64,000 nucleotides of DNA from Micromonospora ferruginea (GTDB taxonomy: Bacteria; Actinomycetota; Actinomycetes; Mycobacteriales; Micromonosporaceae), in contig NZ_CP059322.2 in the NCBI RefSeq assembly GCF_013694245.2, forward strand, positions 5,401,001-5,465,000, read 5' to 3'. The notes under the pieces are model-generated. The model was given only the letters and a program-made list of their open reading frames with translations. It had not been told where the DNA came from and did not search any database. A program made the translations under genes and the position numbers. This document shows positions 39,905 through 48,737 of this stretch, piece by piece. Position 1 is the stretch's first letter. The number at the start of each line of letters is the position of its first letter.

Positions 39905-41218
39905 TCATGCCAAGTCGGGGCCGGGCGTGTCCGAGCCGCCCTGGCGGCGACGCGGCCCGGTGCCGCCGATCGCCCCGAACACCTTCCGCATGGCGATCTC
40001 CTGCTCCATCACCCCGGCCAGCCGGCGGACGCCCTCGCGGATCCGCTCCGGCGGCGGGAAGGAGAAGTTGAGCCGCATGTTGCCGGTGCCCGTCCCGTCG
40101 GCGTAGAAGCCGGTGCCCGGCACGTAGGCCACCCGGGCGGCGACGGCACGCGGCATCATCGCCTTGGCGTCGAGCCCGTCGGGCAGGGTGGCCCAGACGA
40201 AGAGCCCGCCGGTGGGCGTGGTCCAGGTGGTGCCCTCGGGCATCAGGTCGGCCAGCGCGTCGAGCAGCGCGTCCCGGCGCTCGCGGTAGACCTCACGGTA
40301 GATCTTGAGTTGCTCCCGCCACGGCATGGTGGCGAGGTAGGTCGAGACGGCCGCCTGGGCGAATCCGCTCGGGCAGAGGATCTGCGCCTCGCTGGCGATG
40401 ACCAGCTTGTCGCGCACCGCGTGCGGGGCGAGGATCCAGCCCACCCGCAGGCCGGGGGCGAAGGTCTTGGAGAACGTGCTCAGGTAGAAGACCCCGTCGC
40501 GCCGCCGGGCCCGCAGCGGCGCGGGCGCCTCACCCTCGAAACCGAGCTGACCGTACGGGTCGTCCTCCACCACCAGCAGCCCGGCGCGCTCGCAGATGTC
40601 GAGCACCCGCTCCCGCCGCTCCTCGCTCAACGTCACGCCGGCGGGGTTCTGGTAGGTGGGGATGGTGTAGAGGAACTTCACCCGGCGGCCGGCCCGGGCC
40701 AGGTCGGCGATGGCCACCTCCAGCGCCTCCGGGATGAGGCCATCGTCGTCCATCGGCACGTGGGCGACCTGTGCCTGGGCGGCCTGGAACACCCCGAGCG
40801 CGCCGACGTACGTCGGGCCCTCGGCGAGCACCACGTCGCCCGGGTCGAGGAAGAGGCGGGCCACCAGGTCGAGCGCCTGCTGGCCGCCGACGGTCACCAC
40901 CACGTCCTCCGGTGAGGCGCCGCAGGAGGCGTCAATCCCGGAGAGGGCCATCACCTCGCAGATCCGCTCACGCAGCTCCAGGGTGCCCTGGCCGATGCCG
41001 TACTGCAGGGTGGTGTTGCCGTGCTCGGCGCCGAGCCGGCCGAGCATCTCGCCCACCGCGTCGAGCGGCAGCGCGGCGATGTACGGCGCGCCCCCGGCGA
41101 GCGACACGACCTCCGGCCGGCTGGCCACCGCGAACAGGGCCCGGATCTCGGAGGCGGTCATCCCCCGCACACGCCGGGCGTACCGGTCGGTGTAGTCGTC
41201 GAGCGTCGTGCCGGTCAT
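39905..41218 (-). CDS. PLP-dependent aminotransferase, class I/II (2-aminoadipate/MocR-like)
   Basis: 437 residues. Family markers are VSLAGGAPYIAALPLDAVGE, LQYGIGQGTLELRERI, VTVGGQQALDLVARLFLDPG, YTIPTYQNPAGVTLSEERRE, VVEDDPYG and the PLP-lysine segment STFSKTFAPGLRVGWI. It resembles LysN/ARO8-type transaminases and lacks the N-terminal GntR domain of MocR. The amino-acid substrate is not inferable. The ATG at 41218 has GAGGTG upstream. The longer frame is noncoding. Confidence 0.9.
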   Translation of the reverse strand: MTGTTLDDYTDRYARRVRGMTASEIRALFAVASRPEVVSLAGGAPYIAALPLDAVGEMLGRLGAEHGNTTLQYGIGQGTLELRERICEVMALSGIDASCGASPEDVVVTVGGQQALDLVARLFLDPGDVVLAEGPTYVGALGVFQAAQAQVAHVPMDDDGLIPEALEVAIADLARAGRRVKFLYTIPTYQNPAGVTLSEERRERVLDICERAGLLVVEDDPYGQLGFEGEAPAPLRARRRDGVFYLSTFSKTFAPGLRVGWILAPHAVRDKLVIASEAQILCPSGFAQAAVSTYLATMPWREQLKIYREVYRERRDALLDALADLMPEGTTWTTPTGGLFVWATLPDGLDAKAMMPRAVAARVAYVPGTGFYADGTGTGNMRLNFSFPPPERIREGVRRLAGVMEQEIAMRKVFGAIGGTGPRRRQGGSDTPGPDLA

Positions 41219-41510
41219 GACATCACCTCGATCGGGTGTCGGCGGGGCTGCCGCCCGGTGTGGTACCCGCGATGCCGGCATCCAATGGCGGCACGCGGCC
41301 GATTGGTCGATCGTAGTCCCTGGTGACCGGCGCGGAACCCGCCGTGTGGACACGTCCACATCGCGGACCGCCCCGGCCCGCCGCCGGGTGGGCGTTCGCG
41401 CGTCCACTCCCGCACCGGCGGGCAGGAGCGTACGATCGCTCGTCGGGAGCAGGAGGGCGGCGGGACACCGCGGTGGCCGACGCTCCGAGACTGTTTGGTG
41501 GGGTGCGCTC

Positions 41511-42176
41511 ATGTCGCGACGTCTGGTCAGCCTGACCCTGGACACCCTGGAGGACCTCCCCCGATCCTGCCGGCGGTGCGTCTACTGGGAGCTGGACCCG
41601 GTCTCCGCCGAACGGGCCTGCGCGGCCGGCGACCCCGGCCTGGAGAAGGAGGCCTGGGTCTCCCAGACGCTGCTGGAGTGGGGTTCCTGCGGCAAGCTGG
41701 TCTACGTCGACGGGATGCCCGCCGGTTACGTCATGTACGCCCCACCGGCGTACGTTCCGCGCTCGATGGCGTTTCCCACCTCGCCGGTCTCGGCCGACGC
41801 GGCGTTGCTGACCACGGCGCACGTGGTGCCGGCGTTCGCCGACGGCGGCCTGGGCCGGATGCTCGTGCAGGGCGTCGCCCGTGACCTCACCAAGCGGGGC
41901 ATCAAGGCGATCGAGGCGTTCGGCGACGCCAAGTTCGGCGACGACGCGGACGACCCGAACCGGGCCTGCCTCGCCCCGGCCGACTTCTTCCTGTCGGTGG
42001 GCTTCAAGACGGTCCGCCCGCACCCCCGCTACCCGCGCCTGCGGCTGGAGCTGCGCACCGCGCTGAGCTGGAAGTCCGACGTCGAGTACGCGCTGGAGAA
42101 GCTGCTCGGCTCGATGAGCCCGGAGACGCTGCTGCGCCCGGTCCGCCCGGCGCCGGCCACCCGCTCGACGAGCTGA
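41511..42176 (+). CDS. GNAT family N-acetyltransferase
   Basis: 221 residues. It begins MSRRLVSLTLDTLEDLPRSC and has the CoA-binding motif A GGLGRMLVQGVARDLTKRGI, followed by IEAFGDAKFGDDADDPNRAC and a C-terminal GNAT strand (DFFLSVGFKTVRPHPRYPRL). The cysteine-rich start CRRCVYWELDP is characteristic of an actinobacterial subgroup kept near parB. The substrate is unknown. It is convergent with the CwlM-like gene. Confidence 0.85.
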   Translation: MSRRLVSLTLDTLEDLPRSCRRCVYWELDPVSAERACAAGDPGLEKEAWVSQTLLEWGSCGKLVYVDGMPAGYVMYAPPAYVPRSMAFPTSPVSADAALLTTAHVVPAFADGGLGRMLVQGVARDLTKRGIKAIEAFGDAKFGDDADDPNRACLAPADFFLSVGFKTVRPHPRYPRLRLELRTALSWKSDVEYALEKLLGSMSPETLLRPVRPAPATRSTS

Positions 42177-42181
42177 CCGGC

Positions 42182-43342
42182 TCAGTCGACCACGGTGCCG
42201 GCGGCCACGATCGCGCGCAGTTCGCTCACGTCGATCGAGCCGGTCGGCACGTCCCGCTCGATCGGCAGGTACATCCGCTGCACGCCGGCCACGATCGCCT
42301 CGACCACCCGGTCGCGGAACCGGGGGTCGACCAGCCGGGCCCGGTCCCGCGGTGAGGTCAGGTAGCCCACCTCGACGCGTACCGCGGGCATCCGGGTGAG
42401 CCGGAGCAGGTCCCACGCCTTGGCGTGGGTGCGGCAGTCGCGGAGCCCGGTGCGGGCCACGATCTCCCGCTGCACCAGCCCGGCCAGGCGTTCCCCGGTG
42501 GCCGAGGTGACGCCGTTGTCGGTGCCGTAGTGGTAGGTGGCGACCCCGTCGGCGTCCGGGTTGATGTGGCCGTCGGTGTGCAGGGAGATGAACACGTCCG
42601 CGCCGAGCGAGTTGGCGAGGTGCGCCCGGTCCGCGTCCGGTAGGCAGGTCAGCGGTGACGGGCCCCGGGTGAGCTGCACCCGTACGCCGGCCGCCGCGAG
42701 CCGGCCCTCCAGCCGGCTGGCCAGGTCGTGCACGAGGTCCGCCTCGCTCCACCGCAGCGCGCCGTCGGGCACCACCACGCCCGGGTCGGTGCCGCCGTGG
42801 CCCGGGTCGATCACCACGGTCCGGCCGACGAGCGTCGGGCCGGCCTGGCGGATGGCGTCGGACTCGCGCAGCCACTGCGGTCGTCCGCCGACCACCTTGC
42901 GGCCGAGGCGGCGCAGCGCGTTGACGGTGTGCGGGCCGCAGGCGCCGTCCGGTTTCAGCCCCATCTCGCGCTGGAACTGGGCCACCGCGCGGGAGGTGCG
43001 GATGCCGTAGATGGCGTCGGCGCGGCCCACGTCGTATCCCATCTCCAGCAGGCGTTCCTGGAGTGAGCGCACGTCCTCGCCGGTCAGCGGCTCGGGAATG
43101 GCGTGGTAGAGGGCGCGGGCGCCGAACCGCCAGCGGGCCGCGTCCAGCGCCCGCCAGGTCTCCGCGCCGACGCGTCCGTCCACGCTGAGGCCGCGGGACT
43201 GTTGGAAGGCACGGACCGCGCGTTCCGTCTGGGCGTCGTAGTCGTCGGCCCGGCCGTCTGCGGCGAGGAGATCCAGGCCGGCGAGGACGGTGCGGATCTC
43301 GGCCACCGCCGGGCCTCGGTCACCGGGTCGGATCGGACGCAC
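42182..43342 (-). CDS. cwlM: CwlM-like N-acetylmuramoyl-L-alanine amidase family protein
   Basis: 386 residues. Two peptidoglycan-binding helical repeats (about 8-70 and 88-148, for example AVRAFQQSRGLSVDGRVGAE and AVAQFQREMGLKPDGACGP) precede an Amidase_3 domain. The four zinc/catalytic residues are all present: His182 in IDPGHGG, Glu200, His255 in SLHTDGH and Glu324 in VEVGYLTS. No signal peptide is visible. Mycobacterial CwlM, in the same position after thioredoxin, is cytoplasmic and regulates MurA rather than cutting wall, so a regulatory role is likely here. Confidence 0.88.
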   Translation of the reverse strand: MRPIRPGDRGPAVAEIRTVLAGLDLLAADGRADDYDAQTERAVRAFQQSRGLSVDGRVGAETWRALDAARWRFGARALYHAIPEPLTGEDVRSLQERLLEMGYDVGRADAIYGIRTSRAVAQFQREMGLKPDGACGPHTVNALRRLGRKVVGGRPQWLRESDAIRQAGPTLVGRTVVIDPGHGGTDPGVVVPDGALRWSEADLVHDLASRLEGRLAAAGVRVQLTRGPSPLTCLPDADRAHLANSLGADVFISLHTDGHINPDADGVATYHYGTDNGVTSATGERLAGLVQREIVARTGLRDCRTHAKAWDLLRLTRMPAVRVEVGYLTSPRDRARLVDPRFRDRVVEAIVAGVQRMYLPIERDVPTGSIDVSELRAIVAAGTVVD

Positions 43343-43455
43343 GACGACCCCCTCTGCGCGGAAGCTGGCGGAGGCGGAACTCCGCCGGACGCCTACGGAG
43401 CGTACCGTGGCCGGTCACTAGGCGGGTTCGTGTTCGCGCAGGTCAGGAAAGCCGG

Positions 43456-43488
43456 AACCCCCGTCACCCGGGCGGGGTGACGGGGGTT
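43456..43488 (-). terminator. Hairpin after trxA
   Basis: AACCCCCGTCACCC pairs perfectly with GGGTGACGGGGGTT around GGGCG, 20 bases past the trxA stop. It separates trxA from cwlM. Confidence 0.75.
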
Positions 43489-43508
43489 CGGCGGTGTCGG
43501 GACCGGCC

Positions 43509-43832
43509 TCAGAGCGCCGACTCGATGAGCTTGACCAGCTCGCCCTTCGGCTTGGCGCCGGCGATCGACTGGACCGGCTCGCCGTTCTTGAAGATGGTCA
43601 GCGTCGGCACGGACATCACCCGGTAGGTGCGCGCCGTCTCGGGGTTCTCGTCGATGTTGAGCTTGACGATGGTGACCTGGTCACTCATCTCGCCCGCGAT
43701 CTCCTCCAGCAGCGGCGAGACCTTGCGGCACGGACCGCACCACTCCGCCCAGAAGTCGACCAGAACCGGCTTGTCGGACTTCAGCACGTCACTTGCGAAG
43801 CTCGCGTCCGTGACCGCCTTGGTTGCTCCCAC
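43509..43832 (-). CDS. trxA: Thioredoxin
   Basis: 107 residues, standard length. The active site WCGPC has Cys32 and Cys35, in VLVDFWAEWCGPCRKVSPLL, and the cis-proline loop is MSVPTLTIFKNGEP. It reduces protein disulfides with electrons from the adjacent TrxB. It follows trxB by 28 bases and would be cotranscribed with it. Confidence 0.97.
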   Translation of the reverse strand: MGATKAVTDASFASDVLKSDKPVLVDFWAEWCGPCRKVSPLLEEIAGEMSDQVTIVKLNIDENPETARTYRVMSVPTLTIFKNGEPVQSIAGAKPKGELVKLIESAL

Positions 43833-43860
43833 TATGAACCCCTCCTCCTCGTGAAAATTC

Positions 43861-44814
43861 TCAGCCCTGCAGGGTGGCGATGAACCGCTCGGCGTCGAGC
43901 GCGGCCGCGCACCCGGTGCCGGCCGCCGTGATGGCCTGCCGGTAGGTGTGGTCGACCACGTCGCCGGCGGCGAACACGCCGGGCACGTCGGTGCGGGTGC
44001 TGGGCGCCTGCACCTTCACGTAGCCCTCGTCGTCGAGCTCCACCTGGCCGCGGAACAGCTCGCTGCGTGGGTCGTGGCCGATCGCCACGAAGACGCCGGT
44101 GACGTCGAGCACCCTGCTCTCGCCGGTGTGCACGTTGCGCACCCGGACCCCGCTGACCTTGCCGTCGTCGCCGAGAATCTCCTCGACGGTGGTGTTCCAC
44201 TCGACCTTGATCTTCTCGTTGCCGAGCGCCCGCTCCGCCATGATCTTGCTGGCCCGGAACGAGTCGCGGCGGTGGATGATGGTCACCGACTCGGCGAAGC
44301 GGGTGAGGAAGCTCGCCTCCTCCATCGCCGAGTCACCGCCGCCGACCACCACGATGTGCTGGTTGCGGAAGAAGAAGCCGTCACAGGTGGCGCAGGACGA
44401 CACGCCGTGGCCCAGGTATTCCTGCTCGCCCGGCACGCCGAGTGGCCGCCAGGCCGAACCGGTGGAGAGGATCACGGCGCGGGCCCGGTAGGCGGTCTCG
44501 CCCACCCAGACCGTGCTCACCGCGTCGGAGCCGATCTCGCCGGTGTCCTTCAGCTCGACCCGGGTCACGTCGTCGGTGAGGAACTCGGCGCCGAACCGCT
44601 CGGCCTGCTTGCGCATGTTGTCCATCAGCTCGGGGCCGAGGATGCCGTCGGCGAAGCCGGGGAAGTTCTCCACCTCGGTGGTGGTCATCAGCGCGCCACC
44701 GGACTGCACGCCCTCGATCACCAACGGCTTGAGGTTGGCGCGTGCCGCGTAGACCGCCGCGGTGTAACCGGCCGGCCCGGAGCCGATGATGATCAGGTTG
44801 CGGACCTCGTCCAC
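43861..44814 (-). CDS. trxB: Thioredoxin reductase
   Basis: 317 residues of low-molecular-weight type. The FAD loop GSGPAGYTAAVYAARAN starts near residue 9. The redox site CATC lies in GVSSCATCDGFFFRN, and the NADPH loop is VVVGGGDSAMEEASFLTRFA. It moves electrons from NADPH to TrxA. The GTG at 44814 has GGGAGA six bases upstream and gives the family N terminus DEVRNLIIIGSG, so the longer frame from 44853 is rejected. A sigma-R-like promoter lies about 95-120 bp upstream. Confidence 0.95.
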   Translation of the reverse strand: MDEVRNLIIIGSGPAGYTAAVYAARANLKPLVIEGVQSGGALMTTTEVENFPGFADGILGPELMDNMRKQAERFGAEFLTDDVTRVELKDTGEIGSDAVSTVWVGETAYRARAVILSTGSAWRPLGVPGEQEYLGHGVSSCATCDGFFFRNQHIVVVGGGDSAMEEASFLTRFAESVTIIHRRDSFRASKIMAERALGNEKIKVEWNTTVEEILGDDGKVSGVRVRNVHTGESRVLDVTGVFVAIGHDPRSELFRGQVELDDEGYVKVQAPSTRTDVPGVFAAGDVVDHTYRQAITAAGTGCAAALDAERFIATLQG

Positions 44815-44908
44815 TGCCGTCTCCCGATGTGTGTGTTCGTCACCGGCGCGCACCGATGTCGATCCCTAGTGCCGGCCACGTCGAGCGACGCCGGCGCCTG
44901 ACTTGCAG

Positions 44909-44936
44909 AACGTCATCGTACGAAGCGGGGATTCCC
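44909..44936 (-). promoter_or_regulatory. SigR-type (thiol stress) promoter of trxBA
   Basis: On the minus strand GGGAAT (44936-44931) and GTT (44911-44909) are separated by 19 bases, matching the GGGAAT-N18/19-GTT pattern of Streptomyces sigma-R promoters, of which trxBA is the model target. Confidence 0.65.
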
Positions 44937-44993
44937 GAGCCGGTCGTCCGGTGGGTCAGGTCACGTGGCGGGACAGGCCCGGTGACCGCGGTT

Positions 44994-45983
44994 TCACCCT
45001 ACCCGCGTGCGGAACCGGGTGTCCGCGCCGGACCCGGGTACGCCGCATTCCGGTCCGCTCACCCAGCCCCAGCGGCTGCCACCGGCGTCGGAGAACGTGA
45101 CGACCAGCGCCGGGGCGCCCTGGAACCGCGCGTAGTCGATCAGGTCGACGCGGAGCGGGGTGGCGCCGTGCTCGGCACCGATCGCCGTCAGGCACGCGGC
45201 CAGGGCCTCGGGACGCATCAGCCGGTCCAGTCCACCGACGGCGGCCATGCGCCCCTTCTCCGTGGCAGAGAACGGGGTCTCCCGGCCGTCCTTCGCCGCG
45301 CCCGACGGCCCGGCCATGTCCGGCCGGACCGGGTCCTTGTCCTTCGAGGCGCCGCCCGCGCCGAGGGCGAAGCGTTCCGGCGTCCAGTCCGTGCCGCTGC
45401 GCACCGCCGGACCGGTGGTCCGGTACGGCGCGCCGGCGGCGGGCGCGGCCTCGCCGGCCGCCCGGTCGGCCGGGGTGCTGCGGTAGCCGCCCGCGTTCGT
45501 CAGCCAGCCGACGCCGAGACCCGCCGCGGCGACCGAGGCCGCGGCCAGCGCCACCGGCCCGGCGACCCGGGCCCAGCGCCGGGACCGCCGGCCCGGCCCG
45601 GTGTGCCGCTCGGGGCGGGACGCGGTGCCGGGTGGGCGGCTCGACCGGGCGGGTTGCGTCGGCACGGCGGGCGTCGTCGCGTCGCGGCCGGCCGGATCGG
45701 GCACGTGGCCGGCGGTCGGAGCGGGGCCGGCCCCGGCGAGGGCGGCGGTGATCCGGTCGGCCACCGCCGCCGGCAGCTCCGGCGCGGGCTCCGCCGCCCA
45801 GGCGGCCAGGTCGCCGTGGACCAGGTCCGTCGCGCGGGCCAGGGCGTCGTACGCCTCGCCCCAGGCCGGGTCCTGCTCGACCAGCCGGGCGACGGTGGCC
45901 TGCTCCGGGGTGCCGTCCAGCGCCCCGCCGAGATAGTCGGCGAGCAGGTCGTGGTCGACCTCGCTGAACTGGCGGGAACTCAC
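44994..45983 (-). CDS. Probable SigM anti-sigma factor, membrane protein
   Basis: 329 residues. The cytoplasmic N terminus SSRQFSEVDHDLLADYLGGA resembles anti-sigma domains. A proline-rich linker leads to one transmembrane helix at about 137-160 (VAGPVALAAASVAAAGLGVG), and the C-terminal part is extracytoplasmic with two cysteines. The start GTG overlaps the sigM stop (GTGA), with GGAGG upstream. In Mycobacterium and Streptomyces the same slot encodes the SigM regulator RsmA. No HxxxCxxC zinc motif is seen. Confidence 0.78.
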   Translation of the reverse strand: MSSRQFSEVDHDLLADYLGGALDGTPEQATVARLVEQDPAWGEAYDALARATDLVHGDLAAWAAEPAPELPAAVADRITAALAGAGPAPTAGHVPDPAGRDATTPAVPTQPARSSRPPGTASRPERHTGPGRRSRRWARVAGPVALAAASVAAAGLGVGWLTNAGGYRSTPADRAAGEAAPAAGAPYRTTGPAVRSGTDWTPERFALGAGGASKDKDPVRPDMAGPSGAAKDGRETPFSATEKGRMAAVGGLDRLMRPEALAACLTAIGAEHGATPLRVDLIDYARFQGAPALVVTFSDAGGSRWGWVSGPECGVPGSGADTRFRTRVG

Positions 45984-46708
45984 GACTCCTCCTGGCTGGC
46001 GTCCGGTCGGGCGCGTCCCGACGAGGATCCGACGCCCTCGGGCGGCCGACGGTTCCCTGCCGTGACGCGGGGCACGTCCACCGGCTCGTCGGAGCCGGTG
46101 CGCAGGTGCCCGAGGACCACGGCGAGCCGGGCCCGGCCGCGGGCGCAGCGGCTCTTGACCGTCCCCTCGGCGACATCGAGGATCCGCGCCACCTCGGCCA
46201 CCGGGTAGCCCTGCACGTCCACCAGGACCAGCGCCGCCCGTTGCTCCGCCGGCAGGGCGGCGAGCGCCTGCCGGACCACCAGCGCGGTGTCGTGGTCGCG
46301 CACGGGCGCGGCCGGTTCCACCCCGCCGGTGTGCCGGCCGGGGTCCCCGTCGCCGTGCACTCCGTCCGGCAGCGGGACGGTGGCGTGGGTCTGCCGTCGC
46401 CGCATCCGGTCCAGGCACGCGTTGACCACGATCCGGTGCAGCCAGGTGGTGACCGCCGAGTCGCCGCGGAAGCGGGCTGCGGCGCGGTGCGCCGACAGCA
46501 TCGCGTCCTGGAGTGCGTCGGCGGCCTCCTCGCGGTCGCCGATCGTCCGCAGGGCCACCGCCCAGAGCCGGTCGCGGTGCCGCTGGAACAGCTCGGTGAA
46601 TGCGTCCCGGTCGCCGGCGACGTGGGCCCGGAGCAGCTCCAGGTCGGACCGGGCCGCCGGCCCGTCGCCGGTCGCCGGGCCGGAGGTACGCGCGCCGGGA
46701 CCCGCCAT
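45980..46708 (-). CDS. sigM: ECF sigma factor SigM
   Basis: 242 residues. Region 2 is FTELFQRHRDRLWAVALRTI, EEAADALQDAMLSAHRAAAR, then TTWLHRIVVNACLDRMRRR. Region 4 is ALAALPAEQRAALVLVDVQG, YPVAEVARILDVAEGTVKSR. The C-terminal 35 residues are a polar extension. Identity as SigM rests on synteny (murJ side, anti-sigma, trxB, trxA, cwlM), as in mycobacteria. The ATG at 46708 is preceded by two in-frame GTGs that are possible starts. The gene is 37 bp from the pseudokinase gene and in the same direction. Confidence 0.9.
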   Translation of the reverse strand: MAGPGARTSGPATGDGPAARSDLELLRAHVAGDRDAFTELFQRHRDRLWAVALRTIGDREEAADALQDAMLSAHRAAARFRGDSAVTTWLHRIVVNACLDRMRRRQTHATVPLPDGVHGDGDPGRHTGGVEPAAPVRDHDTALVVRQALAALPAEQRAALVLVDVQGYPVAEVARILDVAEGTVKSRCARGRARLAVVLGHLRTGSDEPVDVPRVTAGNRRPPEGVGSSSGRARPDASQEES

Positions 46709-46751
46709 CACCACGTCCGGGGGAGGTGGCGCGGCGGGTACGGCGGGCGGC

Positions 46752-48476
46752 TCACGAGCCCTGGACCGTGATCTCCTGGACCCCCAGCTTCCAGCCGCCG
46801 CTGTCCTTCTCCGGCAGCTCGGTGATCCAGAAGAGGAGGTACTGGTACTTCTTGGCCGGGTCGAACCCGTTGAAGATCATGTTGGTGCCGGAGTCGCTGC
46901 TCTCGAACGGCTGCCCGATCACCGTGGGGTAGGCCGCGACGAGCTGCCCGTCGCCCTTGGAGGTGGACGGGAAGTCGCCGGTGGCGCCGGTGCGCAGCTC
47001 GGCGGCGGCCCCACCGGACGACAGCGTGGCCTGCAGGGACTTGACCGTGTGCGGGGCGCCCAGGTCGATCCAGATGCCCATGCCGTCCTTGAGGCCGCCG
47101 AACTTGCCGTTGTTCTTGTAGGTCTGGGTCTCCCAGCCGTCGTCGTCGCTGCCGTCCATGACCTTTTCGGCGTCACGTACCTCGGCGCGGTCCTTGCTCT
47201 TCGGATCGATGATCCGGACGTCCTGGATGGTGAGCTTGCGGGCCACCGGCGCGGCCGGCTCGGCGCTGCCGCCACCCGTGGCGGGGGCGCTGCTGGAGGG
47301 CTGGGACACCGGCTCCTTGTCACCGCCGTCACCGCCACCGAGCACGTTGATCCCGATGAACAGCCCGACCAGGGCCACCGCCAGCAGACCGGCGACGCCC
47401 AGCGCGACCTTGCGACCGCCGGCCGCGGCCAGCGGCGACGGCTCCTCGCCGGGGTCGGCGGTGAAGCGCAGCGGCCCGGCCTGCTCCAGGAACTGCTCGT
47501 CGGCCGGGATGTCGAGCCGGCTCAGCTCGGCGGACAGCACGTCCGACGAGGGCGGGGCGATCTCCGGGTCGAGCAGGTCCATGGTGAGGTCGTCGAGGTA
47601 GGCCGGCACCCCGGCGCGGACCTGGCGGGGTGCGGCGATGCCGCCGGCCGAGTCCCGGACGGCGTCGGGCAGCGCGGCCCGGCCGTGCCCGGCGGTGGCG
47701 CCGTGCAGCGGGGCCTCGCCGTGCGGCCAGTGCCCGGTGAGGGCGTAGTAGAGGACGCCGCCGACGGCCCGCAGGTCGTTCTCCTGGCTGTCCGCCCCGT
47801 CGGTACGCGCATCGGCCACCACCACCCGGCCGTCGTCGCTGATCATCACGGTGCCGGGGTGGATGTTGCCGTGCACCATGCCGGTGGCGTGCACCGCGGC
47901 CAGGGCGCTGGCGACGGCGTTGCCGATCGCGGTGGCGCGGGCCGGGTCCAGCGGGCCGTCGGCGGTCACCATCTCGCGCAGCGACTGCCCGTCCACCCAC
48001 TCGCGGACCACGTAGGCCCGGTCGTCCTCGTCGATGGCGTCGTAGACGCCGACCAGGTTGGGGTGGATGACCCGGCTGGCGGCGACCGCGGCCTGGAGCA
48101 TCTCGGTGGCGGAGTCGCCACCCGGATAGCGGAGGACCACCGCGACGGGCCGGCGCAGCACCACGTCGACACCGCGCCAGACCAGGCGGCCGGCGCTGTC
48201 GTTGTTGATGTGCTCGGCCAGCTCGTAGCGCTCGGCGAGGAGCTCACCGACGGTGGGAGCACCGAGGGTCACGACCGCCGGAGAGGTTTCCTCCGCTTCC
48301 TGACCCTCGCCGACCTGGGTCACCCGTCCTCCCTCGGTGATCGTGTCGATCGATGGACCCGTGTTGCTGGGCATGTGGTTTCCCGCTCTGGCTTCGGTGG
48401 AACCGGCACGGTCGACGTCGACGCCGGACGTACCCGTCGAGTGCGACCTTACCCGGGATGCCCGGTTCTCCGACAT
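46752..48476 (-). CDS. Membrane-anchored pseudokinase associated with MurJ
   Basis: 574 residues. Residues 80-330 follow the protein-kinase fold, but the ATP lysine is missing (VAVVLRY at 111-117), HRD is replaced by HGN (202-204) and only the Asp of DFG remains (ADAR). One membrane helix at about 363-385 (VALGVAGLLAVALVGLFIGI) leads to an extracellular discoidin-like domain (AEKVMDGSDDDGWETQTY, GMGIWIDLGAPHTVKSLQ). In M. tuberculosis the equivalent is fused to MviN/MurJ (Rv3910) and binds FhaA when phosphorylated. Here it is a separate gene. The start could also be the ATG at 48374. Confidence 0.87.
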   Translation of the reverse strand: MSENRASRVRSHSTGTSGVDVDRAGSTEARAGNHMPSNTGPSIDTITEGGRVTQVGEGQEAEETSPAVVTLGAPTVGELLAERYELAEHINNDSAGRLVWRGVDVVLRRPVAVVLRYPGGDSATEMLQAAVAASRVIHPNLVGVYDAIDEDDRAYVVREWVDGQSLREMVTADGPLDPARATAIGNAVASALAAVHATGMVHGNIHPGTVMISDDGRVVVADARTDGADSQENDLRAVGGVLYYALTGHWPHGEAPLHGATAGHGRAALPDAVRDSAGGIAAPRQVRAGVPAYLDDLTMDLLDPEIAPPSSDVLSAELSRLDIPADEQFLEQAGPLRFTADPGEEPSPLAAAGGRKVALGVAGLLAVALVGLFIGINVLGGGDGGDKEPVSQPSSSAPATGGGSAEPAAPVARKLTIQDVRIIDPKSKDRAEVRDAEKVMDGSDDDGWETQTYKNNGKFGGLKDGMGIWIDLGAPHTVKSLQATLSSGGAAAELRTGATGDFPSTSKGDGQLVAAYPTVIGQPFESSDSGTNMIFNGFDPAKKYQYLLFWITELPEKDSGGWKLGVQEITVQGS

Positions 48477-48631
48477 GTCATCTTCCCGCTGCGGCCGGCG
48501 GCAAGCCAGTCATCGCGGACACGCACCGCCAATCTAGAGGTTGACGGCAAGTGAGCGACGCAGGGGCGTGCCGGTGTGGCGCGCCTGTGGTTTCCCCGCC
48601 CCGGCCTGGGCACCCTCAGCCTTACGGTTGG

Positions 48632-48683
48632 TTGTCCACAGGCCGAGAGGCCCACTGGACGGCGGAATCCCGAGTTATCCACA
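48632..48683. promoter_or_regulatory. Two DnaA boxes between murJ and the pseudokinase
   Basis: TTGTCCACA at 48632-48640 and a perfect TTATCCACA at 48675-48683, same orientation, 43 bp apart. They lie in the 261-bp murJ-pseudokinase space, about 21 kb from oriC. Confidence 0.75.
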
Positions 48684-48737
48684 GCCGTATCCCCAGCCTG
48701 GTGATCCTCGTTCACCGTCGGTCACGACCGCCCCGGG

